Origin: Parabacteroides hominis
Lineage (GTDB): Bacteria > Bacteroidota > Bacteroidia > Bacteroidales > Tannerellaceae
Reading direction: 5' to 3'
Assembly: GCF_014287585.1 (NCBI RefSeq)
Contig: NZ_JACOOJ010000020.1
Coordinates: forward strand, 1-64,000
Length of the DNA stretch: 64,000 bases
In this document: in pieces, positions 54,631 through 64,000 of the stretch
How the letters are laid out: the number at the start of each line of letters is the position of its first letter
Numbering within the stretch: the stretch's first letter is position 1
The notes under the pieces: generated by a model
Databases searched by the model: none
What the model was told of the DNA's origin: nothing
The model's input: the letters and a program-made list of their open reading frames with translations, nothing else
Position numbers and translations under genes: made by a program

Positions 54631-55544
54631 GAATTAAGAATAGGCGATCCGCTAATTTTCAATTTCTTGCAACAACGGACAAAGAAGAACAGCGCAACGA
54701 TTGCCACGATTGTGTAAGGCAACAGATTTTGTGTGGAGATATCTCCGGTAATGAATTCGTTGTCTTTTAATTTGGCATCCGACATGCTGATGACGGCAAA
54801 TGCATTATTAACGAAGTGGGCAAATACCGGTATCCAGATATTCCGGGTCCAATAAAGTAAATATCCGAAATAAGCTCCTAATAGCATACGTGGCAGGAAG
54901 CCGAAGAACTGCATGTGGAAAGCACTGAAAATGATGGCTGCACTCCAGATAATGATATGATGGTTTTGCGTCCATTTCCCGATTATCCGTTGCAAAGCGC
55001 CCCTGAAAAGGAATTCTTCCGTAACGCCGGCAGCCACCGCGATGACGATCAGGTTAAAAAACAAGGTTATGATCCCTCCTCCGGCCAGCAATTTCAGGGT
55101 CAACTGTTCGGCCGTTTCCTCTTGCGACCGCATCCAGTTTTCTACCGGTTCCATAAAAGAAGGCAGCTCCATCTGCTTATTCAGTATTCCGGTCAGGCTG
55201 ATGGAAGGGGAGAGCAAAAAAACGCTGAGAAACGTGAGAAGCAATATCTGTCCTTTCGGCATTTTCCCGATCGATAGATATTCTTTTGGATTGCTGCTGC
55301 AAAGCCACGCAAGTGCCAATGCCGGAAAAAGAAATGTCCCGATGGCTGAAATAAGTTGCAACAAACGCATCATGTCCGGATACAGCGTAATATCGGCATG
55401 CAAACCATAGATCATATAGAATAATCCCATTGCAATCAGCGAGGAGAAAACTGCGCCCGCCAAAACCAACAGGAGCAGGACGGTCAATTGAAAGATGGCC
55501 GGTTTTCCGGCATATATACCTTTTAAGAACATATTTTTGAGCAT
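54627..55544 (-). CDS. CPBP (Abi) family intramembrane metalloprotease
   Basis: 305 residues from the ATG at 55544; a TTG at 55562 lies inside the terminator hairpin of the upstream gene and is unlikely. It is a polytopic inner-membrane protein with the CPBP motifs [12 protein letters not shown] (EExxxR), [18 protein letters not shown] (conserved His) and [11 protein letters not shown] (third motif, His-x3-Asn). Family members are prenyl-protease-like; the substrate here is unknown. The 3' ends of this gene and lptB overlap (54627-54630). Confidence 0.88.
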   Translation of the reverse strand: MLKNMFLKGIYAGKPAIFQLTVLLLLVLAGAVFSSLIAMGLFYMIYGLHADITLYPDMMRLLQLISAIGTFLFPALALAWLCSSNPKEYLSIGKMPKGQILLLTFLSVFLLSPSISLTGILNKQMELPSFMEPVENWMRSQEETAEQLTLKLLAGGGIITLFFNLIVIAVAAGVTEEFLFRGALQRIIGKWTQNHHIIIWSAAIIFSAFHMQFFGFLPRMLLGAYFGYLLYWTRNIWIPVFAHFVNNAFAVISMSDAKLKDNEFITGDISTQNLLPYTIVAIVALFFFVRCCKKLKISGSPILNS

Positions 55545-55548
55545 AAAA

Positions 55549-55578
55549 AAACTTCTGCTCAAAGATAAGCAGAAGTTT
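55549..55578 (-). terminator. Terminator of the RRM protein gene
   Basis: A perfect 11-bp stem AAACTTCTGCT / AGCAGAAGTTT with an 8-nt loop, followed on the minus strand by a run of seven T. It lies 24 bases after the RRM gene stop. Confidence 0.88.
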
Positions 55579-55601
55579 CTTATTTCTTTCCGGAAAAGTA
55601 A

Positions 55602-55844
55602 TTATTTAGGACGAGCCTCTTTTACTACCATCTGACGGCCTTCGTATTCAGCTTCGTTCAACTCGGCGATCGCTTTCTTGGCTGCTTCATCGTCCGGCAT
55701 TTCAACGAAACCAAAACCTTTTGATTTGCCTGTTTCACGGTCTTTGATGATCTTTACGGATTCAACCGTACCGTATTCTTCCATTACTTGTTTTAAATCA
55801 TCTTCCCGAACACGATAGTTCAGGTTACCTACATAAATATTCAT
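55602..55844 (-). CDS. RRM-domain RNA-binding protein
   Basis: An 80-residue protein consisting of one RNA recognition motif: RNP2 MNIYVGNLNY at the N-terminus and RNP1 KSKGFGFVEM (~43-52). The tail VVKEARPK is short and lacks the Gly-rich extension of longer paralogues. Such proteins are abundant in Bacteroidetes, which lack Hfq, and are candidates for post-transcriptional regulators. It is monocistronic with its own terminator. Confidence 0.95.
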   Translation of the reverse strand: MNIYVGNLNYRVREDDLKQVMEEYGTVESVKIIKDRETGKSKGFGFVEMPDDEAAKKAIAELNEAEYEGRQMVVKEARPK

Positions 55845-56093
55845 AAAAATAGAAAATTAAAAAAATAAAATTGTTACTTAATGAAAGTACTAAACCGGAA
55901 TTTCGTAACAGTGAGAGATATTCAACAAGTAACGAGTAAATGAAGAAATAAAAAACAATGTTAGGTACGTTCAACGTTAATGTCCTTTCACATCGCAAAG
56001 AAATGCATTTATTTTAGATAAACAACATATTAGCTTGGAAAAAATAATATTGCTCCTAAATTTATCCCGGTTATAACAAATTAAGCAAACAAT
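55845..56093. other. Divergent intergenic region between the RRM and tig genes
   Basis: AT-rich. The long UTR-like stretch before the RRM gene contains poly-A/T runs (AAAAAAATAAAATTG) but no exact TAnnTTTG on the minus strand. GTACGTTCAACGTTAATG at ~55966-55983 is a chance resemblance to the switch core without a partner. Nothing else seen. Confidence 0.4.
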
Positions 56094-56124
56094 TTGCGAG
56101 ATTAAAAGAATAAGTCTAATTTTG
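56094..56124 (+). promoter_or_regulatory. tig promoter
   Basis: TTG (56094-56096), a 20-nt spacer and TAATTTTG (56117-56124). It is an exact consensus promoter 46 bases before the tig start. Confidence 0.75.
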
Positions 56125-56170
56125 CACCCTAAAATTCGAACAAGACTATTAATTAAATAAATCATTCAGA

Positions 56171-57526
56171 ATGAACGTTTCGCTTAAAAACATTGATGCC
56201 ACAAAAGGCATTGTGAAATTAGAAATAGTGAAGGCTGACTATGCTGACAAGGTTGAAAAGAGCCTTCGCAGCTTCCGTCAGAAAGCAGATGTACCGGGTT
56301 TCCGTAAAGGGATGGTCCCGATGGGTATGGTAAAGAAAATGTATGGTAAGCATGTATTGGTTGAAGAAATCAACAAATTGGTTTCTGAAAACCTGTACGA
56401 CTATATCCGTGAAAACAAACTGAACATTTTGGGCGAACCGCTGCCTAACGAAACTGAACAGAAAGAAATCAACTTCGATACTCAGGAAGACTTCGAATTT
56501 TGTTTTGATGTGGCTTTGGCTCCGGAAATCAAGATCGAACTGTCCAAAAATGACAAAGTTCCTTATTACCAGGTGAATATCGACAATGAAATGATCGACA
56601 AACAAGTTGAGGCTTATCAGGCTAACTTCGGAGCGTACGACCAGGTTGAGGATGTAGAAGAAAAAGACTTGGTGAAAGGCACGGTTGCCGAACAGGAAAA
56701 CGGTTCTCCGAAAGAAGGCGGTATCGTTGTCGAAGATGCTGTTTTGATGCCGATGTATATTAAGGATGAAGCTGAAAAAGCCAAATTCATCGGTGCAAAG
56801 AAGAACTCCGTAATAGTATTCAATCCGAACAAGGCATACGAAGGCGCAGAAGCAGAAATCGCTTCTTTCCTGAAAGTGGATAAAGAAGCCGTCAGCGGTA
56901 TCACTGGCGATTTCAGCTTTGAAATCGCAGAAGTGACTCGTCATAAGAATGCGGAACTGAACCAAGAATTGTTCGACAAAGTGTTTGGCGACGGTGTTGT
57001 CACCAGCGAAGAAGAATTCAAGAACAAGATCCGCGAAGCTCTGGCTGAACAGTTCACTCCGCAGAGCGACTTCAAGTTCCTGGTCGACGCCCGCGACCTG
57101 CTGGTCCAGAAAGCCGGTGAACTGGCATTTGCTGAAGACCTGCTGAAACGTTGGTTGCTGATTGCAAATGAAAAGAACACGAAAGAAAAGATCGACGAAG
57201 AATATCCTCGGATTATAGAAGACTTGAAATTCCAGCTGATCAAAGAAAATATAGTGAAAGAAAACGGATTGAAAGTTGAAGATGCTGACATCGAAGACTT
57301 CGCCAAACGTGTAGCTAAAGCCCAGTTCGCTCAGTATGGAATGCTTTCCGTTCCGGAAGACGTATTGGCCAACTATGCCAAAGACATTCTGAAAAACAAG
57401 CAGACATTGCAGAACATCATCGACCGTGCGGTTGAAGAAAAACTGGCAGGCTGGTTGAAAGGACAGGTCGAGCTGGATACAAAAGAAGTAACACCCGACG
57501 AGTTTAACAAACTTTTTGAAGAATAA
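56171..57526 (+). CDS. tig: Trigger factor, ribosome-associated chaperone
   Basis: A 451-residue chaperone that binds nascent chains at the ribosome exit. The N-terminal ribosome-binding domain (~1-110) has the signature loop region GFRKGMVPMGMVKKMYG (~43-59) in place of the classical GFRxGKxP. The middle (~150-240) is where a PPIase domain would be, but it is hardly recognisable as an FKBP fold, and the C-terminal helical arms cover ~250-451. Divergence of the middle domain is usual in Bacteroidetes. clpP and clpX follow, as in many bacteria. Confidence 0.93.
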   Translation: MNVSLKNIDATKGIVKLEIVKADYADKVEKSLRSFRQKADVPGFRKGMVPMGMVKKMYGKHVLVEEINKLVSENLYDYIRENKLNILGEPLPNETEQKEINFDTQEDFEFCFDVALAPEIKIELSKNDKVPYYQVNIDNEMIDKQVEAYQANFGAYDQVEDVEEKDLVKGTVAEQENGSPKEGGIVVEDAVLMPMYIKDEAEKAKFIGAKKNSVIVFNPNKAYEGAEAEIASFLKVDKEAVSGITGDFSFEIAEVTRHKNAELNQELFDKVFGDGVVTSEEEFKNKIREALAEQFTPQSDFKFLVDARDLLVQKAGELAFAEDLLKRWLLIANEKNTKEKIDEEYPRIIEDLKFQLIKENIVKENGLKVEDADIEDFAKRVAKAQFAQYGMLSVPEDVLANYAKDILKNKQTLQNIIDRAVEEKLAGWLKGQVELDTKEVTPDEFNKLFEE

Positions 57527-57535
57527 GACTACCTG

Positions 57536-57559
57536 AAAAAGCAGCTAAGGCTGCTTTTT
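57536..57559 (+). terminator. Terminator after tig
   Basis: A perfect stem AAAAAGCAGC / GCTGCTTTTT with a 4-nt loop and a T-run, 9 bases after the stop codon. Confidence 0.88.
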
Positions 57560-57612
57560 CTGTCTAAAAAGGGCTTTCTCTCGAAAAAATATCTTACCGG
57601 ACAGCAAATAAG

Positions 57613-57644
57613 TTGTTTCTTTCAGAAATTTATTTATAACTTTG
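57613..57644 (+). promoter_or_regulatory. clpP promoter
   Basis: TTG (57613-57615), a 21-nt spacer and TAACTTTG (57637-57644), an exact -7 match. The leader is about 65 nt. Confidence 0.7.
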
Positions 57645-57713
57645 TTATTCCGATAAGTAAGAGGGGAATCCCTTTTTTTATGACTTTTCGGTAACACAAT
57701 AAGACTATAGATT

Positions 57714-58379
57714 ATGGAAGATTTTAGAAAGTATGCAACGAAGCATTTAGGGATGAACAGTAACGCACTGGACAGTTATATGAATATAACCAGCAGTTAC
57801 ATATCTCCGACGATTATCGAAGAGCGCCAATTGAACGTTGCTCAGATGGACGTTTTTTCACGGTTGATGATGGACCGTATCATTTTTTTAGGTACGCAGG
57901 TTGACGATTATACGGCAAATGTAATCCAGGCGCAGTTGTTATATCTGGATTCAAGCGATCCGGGCAAGGATATTTCGATTTATATCAATTCGCCGGGCGG
58001 CTCTGTTTATGCAGGATATGGCATTTATGACACGATGCAGTTTATCAGTAGCGACGTGTCGACTATCTGCACCGGTATGGCTGCATCTTTTGCTGCGGTA
58101 TTGCTGGTAGCCGGAACGAAAGGCAAGCGTATGGCGTTGCCTCATTCCCGCGTGATGATTCACCAGCCGTTAGGCGGCGCGCAGGGACAGGCTTCGGATA
58201 TCGAGATTACAGCCCGTGAAATCCTGAAAGTAAAGAAGGAACTCTACACAATCATATCGACTCATTCCGGTCAGCCCTATGAAAAGGTTGAACACGATAG
58301 TGACCGTGACTACTGGATGACGGCAGAGGAGGCTTTGGCTTACGGTATGGTCGATAAGGTTCTGGTTCGTAACAAATAA
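57714..58379 (+). CDS. clpP: ATP-dependent Clp protease proteolytic subunit ClpP
   Basis: A 221-residue serine protease subunit that forms the tetradecameric chamber used with ClpX. The catalytic Ser (~125) lies in [12 protein letters not shown] and the catalytic His (~150) in [30 protein letters not shown] forms the substrate-binding edge. The start follows a ~65-nt leader with its own promoter, so it is expressed apart from tig. Confidence 0.96.
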   Translation: MEDFRKYATKHLGMNSNALDSYMNITSSYISPTIIEERQLNVAQMDVFSRLMMDRIIFLGTQVDDYTANVIQAQLLYLDSSDPGKDISIYINSPGGSVYAGYGIYDTMQFISSDVSTICTGMAASFAAVLLVAGTKGKRMALPHSRVMIHQPLGGAQGQASDIEITAREILKVKKELYTIISTHSGQPYEKVEHDSDRDYWMTAEEALAYGMVDKVLVRNK

Positions 58380-58388
58380 TATTAATGT

Positions 58389-58412
58389 AAGGGGCAGTGT
58401 CAAAAGCCCCTT
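58389..58412 (+). terminator. Hairpin between clpP and clpX
   Basis: AAGGGGC / GCCCCTT with a 10-nt loop, followed by AAAAAAAC rather than T, so it is a weak terminator on the plus strand. It may set the clpP to clpX ratio. Confidence 0.55.
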
Positions 58413-58429
58413 AAAAAAACAAATACGGA

Positions 58430-59659
58430 ATGGCCAAAACAGGCGATAGCTGTACGTTTTGCGGGCGCAGTAGCCGGGACGTTAATATGTTGATTAACGG
58501 AATCTCCGGCGCTATCTGTGATGAATGTGCACAGCAAGCGTACGAAATAGTAAAAGAACAAATGCCTGGCAAGGGGAGTTCTTTCGGGTTGAACCAGAAA
58601 GATCTGCCGAAGCCTGAGGATATTAAGGCCTTTCTGGATCAATATGTGATAGGGCAGGACGACGCGAAACGGTATCTGTCGGTTGCGGTGTATAATCACT
58701 ACAAGCGTTTGATCCAGAAAGTGACATCGGATGATGTCGAAATCGAGAAATCGAATATTATTATGGTGGGAGCTACGGGTACAGGAAAAACGCTGCTTGC
58801 CCGTACGATCGCCAAATTGCTTCATGTCCCGTTCGCCATCGTAGATGCGACGGTCCTGACAGAAGCCGGTTATGTAGGGGAGGATATAGAAAGCATTTTG
58901 ACCCGCCTGCTGCAGGCTGCCGATTATGATGTCGAAGCGGCACAGCGCGGTATCGTCTTTATCGATGAAATAGATAAGATCGCCCGTAAGAGCGATAATC
59001 CTTCCATTACCCGTGATGTAAGCGGTGAAGGTGTGCAGCAGGGTTTGCTGAAACTCTTGGAAGGTTCCATTGTCAACGTGCCCCCGCAGGGAGGACGCAA
59101 GCATCCGGAACAGAAAATGATTGCTGTGGATACGAAGAATATCCTGTTTGTATGTGGTGGCGCTTTCGACGGAATAGAGAAGAAAATCGCCCAGCGTTTG
59201 AATACCCGCGTAGTAGGATACGCCGCAAACGAAAACACAGCGCAGGTGGATCGCAACAATCTGCTGAAATATATCACGCCAACCGATCTGAAATCATTCG
59301 GCCTGATTCCGGAAATCATCGGGCGTCTCCCTATCCTGACCTATTTGAACCCGTTGGATAGGAGCACGCTTCGTAATATCCTGACGGAACCGAAGAACTC
59401 GATCATCAAGCAATACATCAAATTGTTTGCGATGGATGATATTAAACTGACATTTGACGAGGACGTGTTCGAATTCATAGTCGACAAGGCACTTGAATTT
59501 AAGTTGGGAGCACGCGGCTTACGTTCCATTGTGGAGGCTGTGATGATGGATGCCATGTACAGCATGCCGTCCGCAAATAAAAAGAAGCTCCATGTCACGC
59601 TGGAGTATGCGAAGGAAAAGTTTGAAAAATCGGACGTAAACCGTCTGCAGATGGCCTGA
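58430..59659 (+). CDS. clpX: ClpX, ATP-dependent unfoldase of ClpXP
   Basis: A 409-residue AAA+ unfoldase that feeds ClpP. The N-terminal zinc-binding domain has Cys8, Cys11, Cys30 and Cys33 ([16 protein letters not shown]). Walker A is [12 protein letters not shown] (~112-123), Walker [13 protein letters not shown], the pore loop [10 protein letters not shown], and sensor 2 is in [10 protein letters not shown]. The IGF-type ClpP-contact loop is expected around IIKQYIKLF, though it is not sharply seen. It starts 50 bases after clpP. Confidence 0.96.
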   Translation: MAKTGDSCTFCGRSSRDVNMLINGISGAICDECAQQAYEIVKEQMPGKGSSFGLNQKDLPKPEDIKAFLDQYVIGQDDAKRYLSVAVYNHYKRLIQKVTSDDVEIEKSNIIMVGATGTGKTLLARTIAKLLHVPFAIVDATVLTEAGYVGEDIESILTRLLQAADYDVEAAQRGIVFIDEIDKIARKSDNPSITRDVSGEGVQQGLLKLLEGSIVNVPPQGGRKHPEQKMIAVDTKNILFVCGGAFDGIEKKIAQRLNTRVVGYAANENTAQVDRNNLLKYITPTDLKSFGLIPEIIGRLPILTYLNPLDRSTLRNILTEPKNSIIKQYIKLFAMDDIKLTFDEDVFEFIVDKALEFKLGARGLRSIVEAVMMDAMYSMPSANKKKLHVTLEYAKEKFEKSDVNRLQMA

Positions 59660-59685
59660 CCGGCGGTTTTTAAAATATAAATAGT

Positions 59686-61866
59686 ATGGCGAAGAAGGAT
59701 AATTTAACAGAAGAGCTCAAAAAACATTTTGGTTTTGATACCTTTAAAGGTAATCAAAGAGCGATCATCGAAAATGTGCTGGCAGGAAATGATACCTTTG
59801 TGTTGATGCCGACCGGAGGAGGAAAATCTTTGTGTTATCAACTGCCTTCTCTTATGATGCCGGGGACGGCCATTGTGATTTCTCCCTTGATAGCCCTGAT
59901 GAAAAACCAGGTGGATGCCATGCGCAATTTCAGCGAAGAGGACGGGGTTGCCCATTTCATAAACTCATCCTTGAATAAATCGGCTATCGACCAGGTAAAA
60001 GACGATATCCGTAAAGGCCGGACGAAGTTGCTCTACGTGGCTCCGGAGTCATTGACCAAAGATGAAAATGTGGAGTTCCTGCGTCAAGTCAATATTTCGT
60101 TTTATGCTGTCGACGAAGCGCACTGTATTTCCGAATGGGGACATGATTTCCGCCCGGAATACCGTCGTATCCGCCCGATCATAAACGAAATCGGGAAACG
60201 TCCGTTGATAGCCCTGACAGCGACAGCCACTCCGAAAGTGCAGCACGATATCCAGAAAAACTTGGGAATGATCGACGCCTCTGTTTTTAAATCCTCCTTC
60301 AACCGTTCTAATTTATATTATGAGATTCGTCCGAAAACGGCGAATATCGACCGCGAGATCATTAAATACATTAAGTCCAAAGAGGGGAAATCCGGTATTA
60401 TCTATTGCTTGAGCCGCAAGAAAGTGGAAGAGTTTGCCGATATCCTGAAAGCAAACGGCATCAAGGCGCTCCCTTATCATGCCGGCATGGATTCGCAGCA
60501 GCGTTCGAACAATCAGGATGCGTTCCTGATGGAAAAAGCAGACGTGATCGTTGCTACCATCGCTTTCGGTATGGGGATCGACAAACCCGACGTGCGGTAT
60601 GTCATCCATTATGATATTCCCAAAAGCCTCGAAGGATATTACCAGGAAACCGGACGATCCGGCCGTGATGGCGGTGAAGGCCAGTGCATCGCTTTTTATG
60701 CCTACAAGGACTTGCAGAAGTTGGAAAAATTCATGCAGGGGAAACCGGTGGCGGAGCAGGAGATCGGCAAGCAGTTGCTTTTAGAGACTGCCGCTTATGC
60801 CGAAACGTCCGTATGCCGGCGGAAAGTCTTGTTGCACTATTTCGGTGAAGAATACCTGGAAGAAAATTGTGGAAATTGTGATAATTGTTTGAACCCAAAA
60901 AAGAAAGTGGAAGCAAAGGAATTATTAAGCGCCGTACTTGAAGTAATTAGTACGTTAAAGGAAAAATTCAAGGCAGAATATATTGTCAATATGTTGGTCG
61001 GCAACGAGACCTCCGAAATACAATCTTACAAACACAATGAACTGGAAGTTTTCGGTTCCGGTTCGGATGAAGAGGAAAAGACATGGAATGCCGTTATCCG
61101 TCAGGCTTTGATTGCCGGATATCTGGCCAAGGACATCGAAAACTACGGCCTGTTGAAGATTACGGATAAAGGGAAAGAGTTTATAAAGAAACCTGTCTCT
61201 TTCAAGATTACCGAAGATAACGAATTCGACGAAGAGGAAGAAGAAGTACCAGTACGCGGCGGAGCAACCTGTGCCGTCGACCCGATCCTCTATTCGATGA
61301 TGAAGGATTTGCGCAAGAAGCTGTCCAAACGTCTGGAAGTGCCTCCATTCGTTATTTTCCAGGACCCGTCCCTGGAAGCGATGGCCACCACCTATCCGGT
61401 GACATTGGATGAATTGCAGAATATTCCCGGTGTCGGAGCCGGCAAGGCAAAAAGATATGGCAAGGAGTTTGTCGAACTGATCAAGAAACACGTGGAAGAA
61501 AACGAAATCGAACGTCCCGAAGACCTTCGCGTCCGTACGGTTGCCAACAAATCCAAACTGAAAGTTTCGATCATCCAGCGTATCGACCGTAAGGTGGCGT
61601 TAGACGAGATTGCCTTGACGAACGGATTGGAATTTAACGAACTGCTCGATGAAATAGAAGCGATCGTCTATTCCGGAACCCGTATCAATATCGACTACTT
61701 CCTGAACGACGTGATGGACGAAGATCATATCGATGACATTTATGAATACTTCAAGGATTCGGAAACAGACGATCTGGAAGATGCCATCGAAGAATTAGGC
61801 GGCGACTATACGGAAGAAGAGATTCGCCTCGTCCGTATTAAGTTCCTGTCGGAAATGGCAAACTAA
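59686..61866 (+). CDS. recQ: ATP-dependent DNA helicase RecQ
   Basis: A 726-residue 3'-5' helicase for recombination and fork repair. The helicase core has motif 0 FGFDTFKGNQ, Walker A PTGGGKSLCYQLP (~43-55), DEAH box AVDEAHCISEWGHDFRPEYR and motif VI YQETGRSGRDG. The zinc site is CRRKVLLHYFGE...CGNCDNC. A winged-helix RQC domain and an HRDC domain (~530-610, PPFVIFQDPSLEAMATTYP) follow. The C-terminal ~110 residues are an acidic extension found in long Bacteroidetes forms. It starts 26 bases after clpX. Confidence 0.95.
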   Translation: MAKKDNLTEELKKHFGFDTFKGNQRAIIENVLAGNDTFVLMPTGGGKSLCYQLPSLMMPGTAIVISPLIALMKNQVDAMRNFSEEDGVAHFINSSLNKSAIDQVKDDIRKGRTKLLYVAPESLTKDENVEFLRQVNISFYAVDEAHCISEWGHDFRPEYRRIRPIINEIGKRPLIALTATATPKVQHDIQKNLGMIDASVFKSSFNRSNLYYEIRPKTANIDREIIKYIKSKEGKSGIIYCLSRKKVEEFADILKANGIKALPYHAGMDSQQRSNNQDAFLMEKADVIVATIAFGMGIDKPDVRYVIHYDIPKSLEGYYQETGRSGRDGGEGQCIAFYAYKDLQKLEKFMQGKPVAEQEIGKQLLLETAAYAETSVCRRKVLLHYFGEEYLEENCGNCDNCLNPKKKVEAKELLSAVLEVISTLKEKFKAEYIVNMLVGNETSEIQSYKHNELEVFGSGSDEEEKTWNAVIRQALIAGYLAKDIENYGLLKITDKGKEFIKKPVSFKITEDNEFDEEEEEVPVRGGATCAVDPILYSMMKDLRKKLSKRLEVPPFVIFQDPSLEAMATTYPVTLDELQNIPGVGAGKAKRYGKEFVELIKKHVEENEIERPEDLRVRTVANKSKLKVSIIQRIDRKVALDEIALTNGLEFNELLDEIEAIVYSGTRINIDYFLNDVMDEDHIDDIYEYFKDSETDDLEDAIEELGGDYTEEEIRLVRIKFLSEMAN

Positions 61867-61880
61867 ATAATAATTATTAA

Positions 61881-63368
<1,488 letters not shown>

Positions 63369-63660
63369 GTTTTGACTATCTTGTCTTTAACTAACACGAG
63401 TCCGGGATAAGGAATATCCGGATATAAACAAAAAAAGGTCGCCCGCATCCCGGCAATGAAGCCGGTTGATACGGAGCAACCTTTTGACAGCAGGTTTTCG
63501 GAGGGGGTTATCATCACAAAAAACAAGCTGTTTAAAAACGACTGTCAGATTCTCACGAACGGACAGTTGCACAAAGAAAAACGTATAGTCGTACATGCGT
63601 TGCGTTACGACCTTTTGTTTTGATAAATAATATGAATTTATTTTAAAAGAACGCGTCAGG
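63369..63660. other. Gene-free stretch after guaB
   Basis: No credible gene, tRNA or strong terminator seen. It contains AATATCCGGATAT (dyad at ~63411-63423) and a purine-rich block (TTTTCGGAGGGGG). Confidence 0.4.
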
Positions 63661-63664
63661 ACGC

Positions 63665-63785
63665 AAAAAAGCGTGAGACTGCCGCGAATTACGCGAATAA
63701 TGCGGATAAGAAAATAGGTTTCAGGTGTTTAATCCGCGTTATTCGCATAATCCGCGTCAAAATTATATTTGCGTCTATCAGACTC
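63665..63785. repeat. Dispersed repeat R3, copy 2
   Basis: A palindrome with arms GCGAATTACGCGAATAATGC and the complement of ATTCGCATAATCCGCG around GGATAAGAAAATAGGTTTC and AGGTGTTTAAT. It matches 22738-22875 in order and orientation and ends in the same TTGCGTCTATCA word. Confidence 0.75.
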
Positions 63786-63805
63786 ATATTCTCTTAGTTG
63801 AGCAT

Positions 63806-64000
63806 TTACGGGTATGAAACCCTGACTAATGATTGATACTGTAAATAGCTATTATCCCCATAATACAATTTCAAGTCATTGTCCAAATCTGTATATACAT
63901 AGGATGTGATTTTATGGAACAACTTCATATACATCTCCTCGAATTCCATAACATTAGGTTCCAAACTCGCTACCTGAGTAATGGAGTATTCCATAGAGAT
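63806..64000 (-). CDS. C-terminal end of an unidentified protein (runs off the window)
   Basis: An open frame of at least 64 codons enters from beyond the right edge and stops at 63806. Its translation (ITQVASLEPNVMEFEEMYMK, KLYYGDNSYLQYQSLVRV) has natural protein composition, rich in Tyr and acidic residues and unlike the repeat translations next to it. No family can be named from this piece. Confidence 0.45.
   Translation of the reverse strand: MSMEYSITQVASLEPNVMEFEEMYMKLFHKITSYVYTDLDNDLKLYYGDNSYLQYQSLVRVSYP

Noticed and set aside
55966..55983. GTACGTTCAACGTT resembling a switch repeat near tig
   Set aside because: It has no inverted partner and no full ACGTACGT core. The tig promoter nearby is a fixed, complete consensus.

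Overview
The window looks like chromosomal DNA of a Bacteroidales gut commensal, most likely Parabacteroides. Evidence: Bacteroidetes-type promoters (TTG, 19-21 nt, TAnnTTTG) before several genes, SusC/SusD with an ECF sigma/FecR pair, lipoprotein glycoside hydrolases, a metK leader shaped like a SAM-II riboswitch, and two very large secreted proteins ending in the same domain (recalled as DUF6383, typical of Parabacteroides). The genus is inference. I found no rRNA, tRNA, CRISPR array, phage or transposase gene.

Layout. 1-8.4 kb: a GH95 alpha-L-fucosidase and, on the minus strand, a phosphate operon pstC-pstA-pstB-phoU-porin, the block being bracketed by inverted copies of a ~265-bp repeat. 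8.3-12.4 kb and 23.4-28.3 kb: two paralogous S-layer-like surface protein genes, each preceded by a ~180-bp MITE-like repeat and a promoter lying between inverted ACGTACGT-core repeats, and each followed by a similar structured 3' region. 12.5-16.7 kb: uronate catabolism (GH88, DUF2264, kduI, kduD). 16.7-18.3 kb: an AAA ATPase gene between inverted copies of a ~147-bp repeat. 18.3-21.9 kb: succinate/acetate-type CoA-transferase, a small membrane protein and miaB. 21.9-24.2 kb: gene-free and rich in repeats. 28.4-30.4 kb: a TPR histidine kinase. 30.5-36.4 kb: housekeeping run ftsX, DUF3098, uppP, truB, queA, folK, a small basic protein, metK. 36.6-39.5 kb: M16 peptidase. 39.6-51.8 kb: polysaccharide utilisation locus (ECF sigma, FecR, SusC, SusD, GH106-like, six-hairpin glycosidase-like). 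51.9-55.8 kb: mlaF, mlaE, lptB, CPBP protease, RRM protein. 56.2-63.4 kb: tig, clpP, clpX, recQ, guaB. The last 200 bases hold the end of an unidentified minus-strand ORF.

How the genes work together. The fucosidase, GH88/kdu cluster and PUL indicate a glycan degrader; the PUL has its own sigma/anti-sigma switch sensing through the STN domain of SusC. Pst/PhoU handles phosphate. Mla, Lpt and UppP genes serve the envelope. Tig/ClpXP is a protein-quality module. The most notable system is the pair of surface protein loci. In both, the promoter in this assembly points away from the structural gene, so both would be OFF as assembled. No invertase gene is in the window, so a recombinase acting in trans is expected. 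Phase-variable S-layer glycoproteins are known in Parabacteroides distasonis, so the principle is established; the exact architecture here (MITE-like element, promoter switch, sorting-domain-like C-terminus, covarying 3' structure) deserves checking.
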